Positions 48,801 to 62,700 of a stretch of 64,000 nucleotides of DNA are shown here, piece by piece; the stretch's first letter is position 1; every line of letters begins with the position of its first letter. Source of the stretch: Vanessa cardui (lineage: Eukaryota; Arthropoda; Insecta; Lepidoptera; Nymphalidae); contig NC_061152.1 in the NCBI RefSeq assembly GCF_905220365.1, forward strand, positions 1,973,001-2,037,000. Direction: 5' to 3'. A program made the position numbers and the translations under genes. Under the pieces are notes generated by a model. The model saw nothing but the letters and a program-made list of their open reading frames with translations. It was not told the origin of the DNA and searched no databases.

Positions 48801-51800
48801 CGTATAAAATACGCCCTCCTAAGTCCAAACCACGAATACTTCTCCAACGTAATTTTGGTGGAATGGATGTTACCCGTCTTTGTGATGATGCATGTCAAAT
48901 TGACTGGAGTGCTGTTACAGCTGCAGAAAATATTGATTCCAAAGTTTACATCTTTAACGCACTATTAACACAGTTATACGATATCCATGCACCGATTAAA
49001 CCGGTAAAAATAAAACACTTACCTGCACCATGGCTAACGGATTCCTTAAAAACGTTAATTGCCAAGAAAAGCTACGCCAAATCATTATACAAATCTGACA
49101 AATCCGAAACTAATGCTCGTAAGTATAAGAAAATAAGAAATCGCTGCAATACATTGTGTAGGGATGCACAACGACGCCACATTCATAAATCTGTCGAAAA
49201 CGGCGACACTGCCCGTACATGGAAGTTCCTTGAAACGATAGGAGTTGGAAAATCCTCGAAAAAGTTATCCTTAAATAACATTGATATAGAAAGCTTAAAT
49301 GCACATTTCTCATCTTCGGGCAACTCTTTAGATATCGTCCAAAAAGCTACTACTTTAAATTCCATATCATCTTTTCCAACTTCTAATTTTCCTCCGTTTA
49401 CTTTTAATCAATTCACTGAATGTGATGTTAAAAAGAATATACTGTCAATTGCCTCTAATGCCGTCGGTAGTGATTGTATTAGTCGTAATATGATCATACC
49501 CATCCTTGACATTATCACTCCTATCATTACCCATATCCTTAATTATTCCATTTCCTCAGGCGACTATCCCACATCTTGGAAAGATGCTCAAATTATTCCT
49601 CTCCCAAAAAAATCCAATCCAACAACATACTCTGATTATCGTCCAATTTCTATCCTTCCATTTCTATCAAAAATTTTAGAAAAATTGGTTTACCAACAAT
49701 TAAACACATTCCTTAATAAAAACAATCTCCTTGATCCTTTCCAGTCCGGATTTCGCAGTGGTCATAGTACGACTACTGCACTAATAAAAATTACCGATGA
49801 CATTCGTTTGGGTATGGACAGTAAGCAACTTACAGTATTGACCTTACTAGATTTTAGTAACGCCTTTAATAACGTTGACTTCGATATATTACTGGAGCTG
49901 CTACGTTCTATTAACATATCTCCATCAGTAATTGATTGGTTCCGCAATTACCTGCATGGACGCCGGCATCGGATTAAGGTTGATGATACCTTATCAACTT
50001 GGCGTAATGTCTGTGCAGGGGTTCCACAAGGAGGCGTGTTGTCACCATTACTCTTTTCTATCTTCATTAATACTATCACTCACAATATATCTTCTCTCTA
50101 TCACATGTATGCAGACGATGTACAAATCTATACACAGTCAATTCTCGAAGATTTACCGTCTGCCATTGCTCGTATTAATGATGACTTATCTAGTATTTTA
50201 AACTGGAGCAATTCTTACGGTATAAAAGTCAATCCAAATAAATGCCAGACTATTGTCATTGGCTCGCCAAACTTGGTCTCGAGAGTTGACTGGGTTAACT
50301 TACCAGCCATTACATTTGACGGAGTCAGAATACCCTACAGTCAGTGTGTTAAAAATCTGGGAGTGTATTTGGATAGAACGCTATCGTGGTCTTGCCAACT
50401 GCAAGAGGTTAGTAGAAAAACTTTTGCAGCTATGAGCTCGTTGCGACGACTGCGGTACTTTCTTCCCATTCCTACCAAAACTATGTTGGCTCAATCCCTA
50501 CTTCTCCCAATTCTTGATTATGCTGATGCATGTTATCTCAACCTAACTGAAGACCAACTTAATAAACTTGAGAGACTTCAAAACATCGCCATACGGTTTA
50601 TATTTGGTTTACGCAAATATGACCATGTATCAGAATTTCGTCATCAACTCAAGTGGTTAACTATTCGCCTTCGCCGGAATTTACATACTCTTTCGCTTCT
50701 GTACTGTGTGTTATTTATGCCGAATTTACCTACCTACCTACAAGAAAGATTTCATTATCTGGGGACTTCTAGTAAGTTCCTAAGATCACAAGATAACTTA
50801 ACACTTAGAATTCCATCTCACTCTACAAAATTTTATAAAAAATCTTTCACTGTAAAAGCTGTACAATTATGGAATGCCTTGCCTCTGTGTATTAAACAAG
50901 CAAAAAATCTATCAATTTTTAAAAAGCTTGTGAAAGACCATTTCCTGGCATTGTCTTATGGTGACAATACTTTTAATATTTGATATAGCATTTTGAATGT
51001 ATGTATGTAAGTATGTATGTATGTATGTATGTATGTATGTATGTATGTATGTATGTATCTATGTATGTATGTATGTATGTAAGTATGTAAGTAAGTAAGT
51101 ATATATTTATATATTTTTGTATGAATATGTGTATGTATATTATATGATAATTATTATTTAATATAGGTACATTAAACATTATATATAACATGTGACACCA
51201 CCCTTCACTGAAATGAAGACTGTGTTTTTAAGCCCATAAGGTTGTCTGGTAGAAATCGCTACCTAGCGATAAGACCGCCTTATTGTGCATCTCATTTTAT
51301 TTTCTATATATTTCATTTTTATTGTTAAATTACTCTGTTACTGTGGTGTACAATAAAGTATATTATTATTATTATTATTATTTTTCTTCACCGCTGAGCA
51401 CGAGATAAATTATAAAGAAAAAATAAGCAAATGAATCAGCGGTGCTTGCCTGGGTTTGAACAGCAATAATCGGTTAAGATGCACGCGTTCTAACCACGAG
51501 GCCAACTCGATGTACTCCACAATCTCTTCCAAACATTAGATCTTGGAACAAAAAATGATTACTTTCTAAGCAAAATCGAGAAAATTTCGATAAAGAAATT
51601 TTGCCGTCGGAAGTCCTTTCTGGTCGCGGCGGCGAACGCAATGCCTGTGGCCTATAAACGGCGCCACGCGGCCAGGCCGTAACAAGTGACAATGCAGGCC
51701 GTAACGAGCAAAGCCACGAGCGACTGCTAGCATATATAGATTGGTACTCAGAATAACTAGTGTTAAACTCTGCAGATGAAGCTGATATAATAACACTTTT

Positions 51801-54800
51801 TCTTTGATTCTTTTTTAATTGACGACCTCCGTGCTAGCAGTGTGTACACCGGTTTTCATGGGTACGCCACTCCGAGGTCCCGGGTTCGATTCCCGGCCAA
51901 GTCTATGTAGATTATCATTAGTTTTCTATGTTGTCTTATGTCTGGGTGTTTGTGTCGTCGTTACTTCTGATCTTTCCACAACACAAGCGCGTTAGCTACT
52001 TACATTAGGATCAGAGTAATGTGTGGGATGTTGTCTCATATTTATTTATTATAATTACAGAAATTTGAACCAGTGACGATAGAGGAACAGCAGTATGGAA
52101 AATTTTACAACGGAGACTCATACATCGTTTTGAAGGTATGATACCTTACCAAGTATTTATATTAACAGCCTCATTCTGTGAGCATAGGCATGCCATAGAG
52201 TCGAGATGACCCAGTGGTTAGATGATGTGTGATGATGGTGGATGGTGAATATTCATGTGCTTAATTTTTGTTTATAATTCATCTCGTGCTCGGTTAAGGA
52301 AAACATTGTGAGGAAACCTGCATGTGTATAATTTCAACGAAATTCTGCCACATGTGCATTCCATCAACACATATTGCACAGCGTGGTGGAATATGTTCCA
52401 AACCTTCTCCTCAAAGGGAGAGGAGGCCTTAGCCCAGCAATGGGAAAATTACAGGCTTTTGTTGTTCTGTTTTTTTAATCCCCATATCTTTCAATCCCAA
52501 GACATCAGGTGCTGATAACTCAACACTGTCGCACGATGTACACTTCTGGCTCGGCAGCCAGACCACACAGGACAAGAAGGGAGCAGCCGCCATCTTGACG
52601 GTAACCCTCGATGACCAGCTTGGAGGCAAAGCCGTTCACCACAGAGAAGTCCAAGGACATGAGACCAGTCAATTTTTGGGGTATTTTCGACCTGGTAAGT
52701 ATTAAAAACTTCATTACTTAACACAGTAATACTATATACACTTATAAATGACTGTGTATTGTAATAACTGAGGTAACAAAACACGTGTACACTGTTCAAA
52801 GCATTTTACTTGGTGGTAGGGCTTTGTGCGAGCCCGTCTGGGTAGGTTCCACCCACTCATCAGTTATTCACCGCCAAATAACGGTACTCAGTATTGTTGT
52901 GTTCCGGTTTGAAGGGTGAGTGAGCCTTGAACTATAGGAACAAGGGACATAGCATCTTAGTTCCCAAGGTTGGTGGCGCATTGACGATGTAAGGAATAGT
53001 TAATATTTCTTACAGCGTCATTGTTTATGGGTGATGGTGACCACTTACGATCAGGTGGCCAATATGCTCGTCCGCCATTCTATCCCATAAAAAAAAATCT
53101 ATTCCTAAGTAAGAGATTCAGCTAGCATATCTCTGAAGTCGCCTCCTACGAACTTCACGTTTCCAAAGTCAAAAATATTTATTCAAAATAGAAGTGTTTA
53201 CACTTTCTTACTGATAGTCAAAAATCTACCACCGGTTTGGAATTTAAGACCTGGGAATCGGCGAGAAAAAAAACTCAGCGGGATCAATTCTTTTTCCATA
53301 TCATGTTAAATATACAATATATATTTTCAAGCGAGTACAAAAAGGAGGAGGCTATCAATTCGTCTGCACTTTTGTTTTATGTTTGTTACCCCATAACTTT
53401 TAACTGGGTGGACCGATTTTGATAATTTTATTTTGTTTGAAAGCTAGTGCTTCCCGTGTGGTCCCATTTTATTTTAATCCAGTTCCAATTATGGTATGCA
53501 TATGCATAAATTTGCATTATGCATGTGCGCGATAAATAGGTGAATAACTCAAAATCACGCGAAACTATTTTGATTATTCTTTTCATATTTCTTAAAATAT
53601 TCTGGTATTGTTTTTTGATAGATATACTGTTTCCTTGGCTCCAAATATAACAATAATATTAACTACATTATATAATCGTAAATCGACTTTTAAGTAGTCT
53701 TATGTTTTTCATTTCATTTTACTTAGGAGGACTCTAAAATATGTTGAATACGTAATTATTTTTATTACTTTTTAGTGCATTTTTATTTTTTTTGTTTGAA
53801 GTCGCTTTTGCATTTGGTACAATTTTTTTTAATTAATAATAGTACAAAGATATTTTTGTTATTTGGAACAGCCTGGAGGCGATCATCTCATTCCCAAGGT
53901 GTGCAGTCAACTAGAAATTCATTAGTGTCGAAACACAATGTGGCACATCCTGTCATCCGTTGAGATGAAATTTGACCAGAAGTCGGATGACGATAACATA
54001 GGCAAAAAGCATTTTGTTTATGTGACCTTGAATTAAGAAAAATAGTTTACAATGCTCAAAAAATCTTAACAGTAACTTGTGGAGATCATACTGTTGTTTC
54101 TATTCATGCACCGTGTGGGCTAATTACACCCAAAAATGGTACAATACCCTTCGGGTACAATATAACATACGTTTAGAGTGCTGATGGCTCTGTCAATTCT
54201 GTAGTACTGTTAAGTTGATGTGTATCTAACTTAGATTGATGATCATCTCAATACGGTATTTCGTTTTCGAGAAATTCGTAGACGAACATACACTAACGAA
54301 ATTATACACAATACATTGACGACCTCCGTGGTCGAGTGTGTACACCGGTTTCCATGGGTACGCCACTCCGAGGTCCCGGGTGGATGTAGATTGTCATTAG
54401 TTGTCTATGTCGTCTCGGGTCTGGTTTGTGCCGTCGTTACTTCTGATCTCCCACAACACAAGTGCATTAGCTACTTACATTGGTATCAGAGTAATGTGTG
54501 TGATGTTGTCCTATATTTATATATTATTATTATTATTAAAAACTTGCAATCTGATCTGAATGATGCATACATGTATATGTAGAACTGATAACGTCCTTAA
54601 GTCGGTTGATGGCCATATACTGACATTTTTAACTTTGCCGTTTCGTATATTCAAATCGCTTGTAATAAATACATTGGTAAAAAAGGCAAATTATTTTTTA
54701 TTTTTGTATTGTAGATTTAATACCTGTTGGCTTCCAAGAAGGATATATTAATTTAAATAATTGTATTTAACTGACTTGACTTTGTAATTTTTTAAATATT

Positions 54801-57800
54801 GAAAAAGAGTAACTACTGAGTTACTTGCCAGTTCTTCTCGGGAGAACTTTCCAAACCGGTGGTAGCTTCACTTAATTGTTAAATGACGATTCAAAGGTGC
54901 TTGTAAAAGCCTACTTGAATAAAGTTTGTTTTGATTTTGATTTTTGATTTTTATAGTCTGAAATTTACTGTTTATCATTACAGCTATAAGATATCTGGAA
55001 GGTGGAAATGAATCAGGGTTTAATGAAGTGGAAACAAACGCCGGAGTGGAGAAGAGACTCCTCAAGTTATCCGGATGTGACAACATGAGAATTGAAGAGG
55101 TAATCCACCATCATTATACAAAGGCACTAGCAACTCGCCCTGGCTTTGCACGGATTGCAATGCTGATACTAAATTTACTACGTCATTCATCCTCGTGCCC
55201 TTATCTCAATGTTACTTGGGGTCGGCGTAGCATGTCTTCTCCTTCCATACTTCTCTGTCAAACCTCATCTCACAAGTAACATTCTTTCCAACCATATCGT
55301 TCCACACAATCCATTCATCGTTTCCTTAGTCGTCCTCAACCTCTATATTCATCCACATCCATGCTCAAGGCCTCACTAAATATACTACAGAATTTGTTTC
55401 TTTTCGACATCACATTAGAAAATTCAAAAATTATCAGTATTTCTTTACTATATTGTCCGTGTATTATATACAAAACCTTCCTCTCGAATCACTATTTACA
55501 TACAAGCATACATAGGGACAGACAGCGGTAAGTGACTTTGTTTTATACTGTGTAATAATAATAATGATAACGTCTTATCATCTTAAGCCGAAGTATTAAA
55601 TGCCTTATAATTATAAATTATATAAGGCTTGGTACATTTTTGATGAAGATAGAAAAATGGCGAGGAAAATAATGGATGAAATATTTGACCCGGTAAAGTT
55701 TTCCAAGTGTGCCTATATATCATACTAGTTGTCGCCCGCATTTTAGGTGGTTGGGTGTCATGTGTTATACAAAGAAGTTAGCCTGTGTCCCTCTCACTCC
55801 AAATTTCATCAAATTCGGTTCAGCGGTTTGGTCATTCAAAAGCGACAGACAAACAGAGTTACTTTTACATTTGTGCCGTATATGCACATAGGTATTAAAG
55901 TAAACAGTTAGTAGTATTAGTAGTTAGTGTGTATCTCATATTCTTTGGCATATATCATGTATAAAATTCGAAGCATTGCATATGTAAAACAGAGTGTCTA
56001 TCAAGTGCGTCACAGTCCGTATAATTGTACCGTCTCGTTAATAAATCGTGAACCAGTTAGTGACTTTCATTATCCTCTAAACAAATGAAATCTTCCAGGT
56101 GCCTCCAGAAGCTTCATCGCTGACAAGAGACCACTGTTTCATCCTAGAAGTAGATCACGACATCTTCGTGCTGGTCCCGGAAGGCGCTAAGGCAACACAG
56201 AAGAGGAAAATCATCAGTGTCGCCAACAAATTGCGTGATGATTACCACAACGGAAGGGCCACTATTGAAATTATTGGTAATATTTTACTGACACCATTTA
56301 TATAATTATCTTTATTAAAATAAGAATTAATAACATTAAATGCTCAAATATATACAAATATGAACTAAAACTAGTTACTGTATAAATCTTGACCGCGTGG
56401 AATGGTGGCAAGAATGCTAGCAGCATTTCCCCGTTGAATCGCAATTCTGATCCTCTGGTCAAAAAACGAACAGTCCTCCTGTCACTAGTGGAGGCAATGA
56501 GGCGAGCTGTTATACTTCTGATGAAGCTTTTTGCACCACTACTCCAAGGGCCAAGCGTTTCGACAGCAAAATTGACAAAAAATAAATTTGACATAAGACT
56601 CAAATATTTAGATCTCTTTTGTCTTCAGCTCTTTCCGCAGCGGCGTAGGCTCTTAATATTGTTTCTCGGATATGAGATGGGGCCAACGTGATAAAACGTC
56701 CCACACAAGGACCTATTATTAAATACTGGTCTCATTTCTTAAAGGCAACGCACCTGTAAGCCTTCTGGTGTTACAGATGTTCATGCGTTTCGGTAGACAT
56801 TTTCCGTCTAATTAGGGTCCTGTACGTTTGTCACCTATGACATATTTATTTTAATAAATCTTGTTTTTATTATTCGTACAACCTTAATATTTATGGAACA
56901 GTAAATGTTATCTGTTAAATGTATAGAAAACCTACTGAATCGATTTTCATAAACACATTTGTGAATCTAAACTCAAAATCGTGGTCTCGTAAAATTTTCA
57001 GTAAAATGTTGATGCAGATTCTCATGAAGAAACCTAAATTCTGCCACGTTATTAGTCAGTAGTCTTCATAAGAGCAGCAATGAAATAAGCTCCACTTTCT
57101 CATTAAAATATAAGGTCTTAAGCTACCTGTCATTGTCACATTTATAGGCTGTTAATTTACTAAACGTTTGGATATCAAGGAACGTTTTACACTTCAAATT
57201 TTAATAGTTTTAAAATTGAATCCAGTATTTATATCTGCCTGGTACAATAGATAAACAGTTGAGAACATTTGGCCAATTCGCCAAAACATTTTATTTATTA
57301 TATATAACAACAACAGCCTTTAAATTCCCACTGCTGGGCTAAAGGCCTTCTCTTCCTTTGAGGAGAAGGCTTGGAACATATTCCACCACGCTGTTCCAAT
57401 GCGGGTTGGTGGAATACACATGTGGCAGAATTTCTATGAAATTTTTCACATGCAGGTTTCCTCACCATGTTTTCCTTCACCACTGAGCACGAGATAAATT
57501 ATAAAGACAAATTAAGCACGTGAATCAGCGGTGCTTGCCTGGGTTTGAACCCGCAATCATCGGTTAAGATGCACACAAGATATAATAAATTCAAAAATTT
57601 CAGATGAATTCTCTTCCGACGATGACTACGGTCTGTTCTTCGAGGCTCTCGGCTCCGGTTCCAAGGATGACCTGATCGACGATGATGACACACAGGTACA
57701 TATAAACATATATATATATCGGAACAGCATGGCAATCCTGACTTAGTGGGCACGTATCTTCTCTCAGTTCTGTCGTGATAGGGTATCTCAAGCCAAATAA

Positions 57801-59664
57801 AATACCTCGAAGCACTTTGATCCAAATTGGGTTCATTTTAATTCTCACAATTAAATCGGGTATAGATAGCGCTTCTCGGACAAACGCGTCCGTTCGGTGT
57901 CAGCTTCCAAATCAGCATCCATCCAAGCGTGACTCGGTGTGACGTCACCCTTGCGTTCGATTGGCGGTATTCTCCTACCCGCATTCCGTCGCATCATATC
58001 GATATACATATCTGTTGAAATATAGATTAATTATAAATTAGATTTAGTTATATTAACACTTTTTTGGGTTTAATTTTTATTTCTAATAGGATTGGCAAAA
58101 TGATTTTAGTCATGATTATCTGATGGTCACAACCTGAAAGTATTAGCCAATGTTCCTAAATTGGCAATTAATATCTTAAATATATACAAATATATATAAA
58201 ACTAGCTACCGTATAAATTTTGACCGCGTGCAATGGTGGCAAGAATTCTAGCAGAACGCTTGGCCCTTGGAGTAGTGGTGCAAAAAGCTTCATCAAAAGT
58301 ATAACACCTCTCATTGCCTCCACTGGTGACAGGAAGGTTCGTTTGGCCAGAGGATCGGACTTGCGATTCAACGGGGAATACTGCTAGCATTTTTGAAAGG
58401 TTTCTCAAGCTTATTGGTGAATATTATTGAGCGTGAAATTAAAGAGTCGAGATGGCCCAGTGGTTAGAACGCGTGCATCTTAACCGATGATTGCGGGTTC
58501 AAACTCAGGCAAGCACCGCTGATTCATGTGCTTAATTTGTCTTTATAATTCATCTCGTGCTCAGCGGTGAAGGAAAACATCGTAAGGAAACCTGCATGTG
58601 ACAAATTTCATAGAAATTCTGCCATATGTGTATTCCACCAACCCGCATTGGAATAGCGTGGTGGAATATGTTCCAAACCTTCTCCTCAAAGGGAGAGGAG
58701 GCCTTTAGCCCAGCGGTGGGAATTTACAAGCTGTTGTTGTTGTATTCAATGTTACACAGTAAAAATATTGTGCAAAGTTATTGTAGATGTATGGGCTTAT
58801 GGAAAGCGTCATGAGTCTCTGTGTCAACTACAAACATGGTCAAAGTTGAAACCTCCTTTTGCCCTTTCGCAGACCTTTACACGGACAAGTGCATCAGCCG
58901 TCTACTTCTACAAAGTGGCTGTGGGTGATGACCTGGAACTCGAAGAATTAAGCAAGCCATTCAAACAGAAACAGCTTAGCTCTGAGGTAACTGAACTTTT
59001 AATACTTTTTTATATAAGAGGATGAAATTGATTACATGGTCTATTCTATAGAATTTTTTAATATGATTTCATATCAAAATCAAAATCAAATAAACTTTAT
59101 TCAAGTGGGCTTTTACAAGCACTTTTGAGTCGTAATTTTTCGTCGTCTTGAAAAAGCGACAGCCAAACATACAGATTTACTTTCACATCTATATAGATGT
59201 ATGTACATATAATAAAATTACAGTCTGTTTGTAAAATTAAGATAGCCCTTTTTTACTCAATGCATGTGTATACGCGGTACATATAACAAAGTAACGTTTA
59301 TTACTATTTCTCTCTGACTGTCTGTCTGTTTGTTCCGGCTAATCTCTGGCTTATTTAAAACTTTCAGGACGTTTTCATCTTGGATACCCCCTGCTCCGGT
59401 ATATACATCTGGCTCGGTAACGACGTCGATGAGGATATAAAGAAGAATTACAATGATATAGCGCAGAAGTATCTAGAAGCTAAAGAATATCCCTCTTGGG
59501 TGAGATACAAAAACTATAATCACTTCTAATTTATGTTTTGAAATTTATAGAGAATCATAAAATCGCCTATGGAAGTCTCTTCCAGATAATATTTTTCATA
59601 ATAATGTTACAATAAGATCGTTTAAAATCAGAGTTAAGCAACACTTTCTTTCCACTTAAGTTGA

Positions 59665-59760
<96 letters not shown>

Positions 59761-62700
59761 TTAGTGTGTAATATATTCATTTATCGTTAAGTCTACTTGA
59801 ATCTATACTTATAATAAATCTGTAGGGAGGTCAATTCTGTACATGAAATATTTTTCCAAAACAACTATCAGAGATTGAAAAGGGGTCGATACTGATGCCA
59901 AAAATGCAATCAGTAAAATTTTTGTCTGTCTGTCTGTCTGTCCGTATAACCGTTATAGAAACAAAAACTACTTGACGGATTTTAACGAAACTTGGTAAAA
60001 TTATTTCTCATGCTCCTGAGCTGGTTATAGTATACTTTTCATCACGCTACAGTCAATAGGAGCAGAGCAGTGAAGGGATATGTCAGAAAATGGGAGAAGA
60101 TACTCCATATTTTAAGCTTCCGTCGCGTGTACAACCTTAATGCTTAAAGCTACATAGAAATTGTGTATTACGGAAATGTTCTCCTTAAAATTATGTAAAA
60201 AATATCTCATGACAGCCTTTGTCTATCTTTTATGGTTGACTCACAATAACACGTGTCACTCCCAATAGCTTAGTAGTTCGAAGCTTTCTGATTATATTAG
60301 TCTATTCCTGCGTTTATAACACTCTCAATCATCCCAAATTAAAAAAGTTAACAGTATTAACTATTCCATAAAAAAGAAGCATAGAAATCGGTATAGAAAC
60401 ACCAAAGTTATACATGAAATACGCTAATACTAAATCTATACTACTATATAAATCTATAGAGTCTGTCTGTACACTTATTTTTGTCGTAATTCGTCAGAAG
60501 TATTATTTTTATGATTAACTGACATAATTTTTACCATTCAAGACATTTTTGTCTGTCTGTATGTTCTGCTATAACTCGAGAACAGATGCACCGATCTTTA
60601 TAAAAATTGGTATTAAGGCAAAACATGTGCTTGCGCAAATGATGTGTGAATGTGTATGTATGTGTCTCATTGATAAACTCAGTTAGTTCTCATTAAATGA
60701 ACAAAGAGATTATGCTATCCCAATTGATGTAACTCGCCACTAGGTAGCGCTGCGATATAAATATAACAACACCGTTCAACCGATTGTCACGAAAATGAGT
60801 ACTTTTTTCACGAAGAAAGTGATTATTTCATCCGTATCATTAAAAATAACCAACAGATAACCCTTACGAGTATCACGATGCATTTCTATGCCGTTCAACC
60901 GATAAGTATAAAATATGAAATAAAAAATGAAAATCATTGATCATCATTGAATCAAATAATTTATATAAATAGAAACCACCATGCCATTGAAGAAATAAAA
61001 GATCGGAACATCAACAATATATGCGCAGCGTCATCCAAAAGAGCTACGGAAACAACATAACAACAAGAAATACGTTTAGAAACAAATAGAATCCGAATTT
61101 CTACTTTGAGAGTTGCCAAAACCATTAGTCAACGTAATGATCAAGTTCCAGATCGTCAAACAAGCATCTTCATCAAGAGATACTGAAAAACCTGACGAGC
61201 GAGCCCAACGACTGGATGATCAACGATTAAAATAAACTAAGTCAAGAACTAGAACCAATCTCAATAAATCCCGATGTGATCATTAGTTCAATGAATATAG
61301 TATGCCGATATTGTCACGCTATGATGTTTAAAATAAACTGCTGGTATAGTGCTACTCCACTGGCAAAATGTATTTACCACAACTGGTTGAACCATCAGAA
61401 CCTCTTCTTATCTACGTTATGGGAACTACTGAGGAGTCTGATTATTTCCTTAAGCATATTAGAAATTACAATTCTTGCTTTGAAATGACATCATTTGGAG
61501 CAACAAATATTGTACAATTCAATAATTTCGCGTCTACGTTTAAAGTATATCATATGATTGGTTCACTTCAGTTCCAGTACCTAAATAAAATCTCCAGTTT
61601 CTGGACATTTATTCCATGGACAACCTAAAAAAGATTGATCTTCGATGCATGTTCAGTACCAAAACTAATCGAGAAATCATCGCTAAATTTAGGATTAGGC
61701 TTTATGAAAATAAATGTTTAGTTAAAGACTTTAAAACTGCTCTAGAAGGTGAAACAACAAATGATTCAAAGTCATTATCAATGCAGATAGAACGCCATTG
61801 AATGCAGAGCATGAAAGGCATTTTAATGCTGCGGTAGTTCCTGAAGTCACAGCTGTAGTTGTCGGTACAGAAATTACAAAACGAGGTGTTGTTATCATTA
61901 AGCGACACAAAAACAATCAAGGTGTCGCTGAAACACATCAATCGTATGACTATTATTACGATTATCCAATTATAGATGGATATCATCTCGGACTGTATCA
62001 AAATATTCTCACGACAGGCTCTGTGACATCGAAGAGTTAGTTGTATGGATTTTTTGCATATCGTATAATGATTAGAGATAATCAATCTAACCATATTTTG
62101 AAGTGTCGTCAACTGTTTTAACAATTAATTGTTGACATGTACGCTATGGTCAAAACTCTGAGCCAAAGAGTACATTTATTTACGAGATACAATATCGAGT
62201 GATATAGTATCTGCTGATATTGGACAAAGATCTTCGTACAGTATCTTAGTACATATGCACGAATATGCTCAGGGTGCTTTGATGTACGTTCGCATGTAAT
62301 GACAAGGTTGTAAATGTAATAACATCGATATTCGATAGAACCGGATAAAAGAAGACGTGTTGGTTTGATGCAAACTTTTACAGACTATAGAAATTTAATT
62401 AAAAATTTTACCGTACCTATATAAGTTTATGGGTATTATGACCAATCTGCAGCCTAGAATCGAGAACATCATTGAAGAAGATGAAATAGATGACGAATAT
62501 TATTATTATTTTTTTTTTTATAAGAATTTGATTGCTTTGATTGCTTGATGCCCAGCGAAGCAGGCGGGTATAGCTAGTTTTATAATATAAAACTAATTGA
62601 TATTGTACCTACACCACAAATATGTATTACAGATAATCTCAACTAGATTCAGGGTTTCTGGAAGAGATCTCTTGTTAGAGATAAGTTATCCCTTTATACA

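Larger units (their letters stand above)
60433..62578 (+). mobile_element. Degenerate Helitron with internal deletions
   Basis: It begins near ATCTATACTACTATATAAAT and ends GCAGGCGGGTATAGCTAGT, a CTAGT 3' terminus after a GC-rich word. Between lie remnants of the Rep/helicase protein. It occupies half of gelsolin intron 8. A family E head (62338-62420) sits inside its distal part. Confidence 0.72.

Noticed and set aside
51000..51191. Minus-strand Ile/His/Tyr-rich protein
   Set aside because: It is translation of an ATGT microsatellite.
56099..56305. Stand-alone 68-codon gene
   Set aside because: It is gelsolin exon 5; the extra codons after 56276 are intron read-through.
61276..62040. Separate small genes in gelsolin intron 8
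   Set aside because: All the short frames here are pieces of one decayed Helitron protein.
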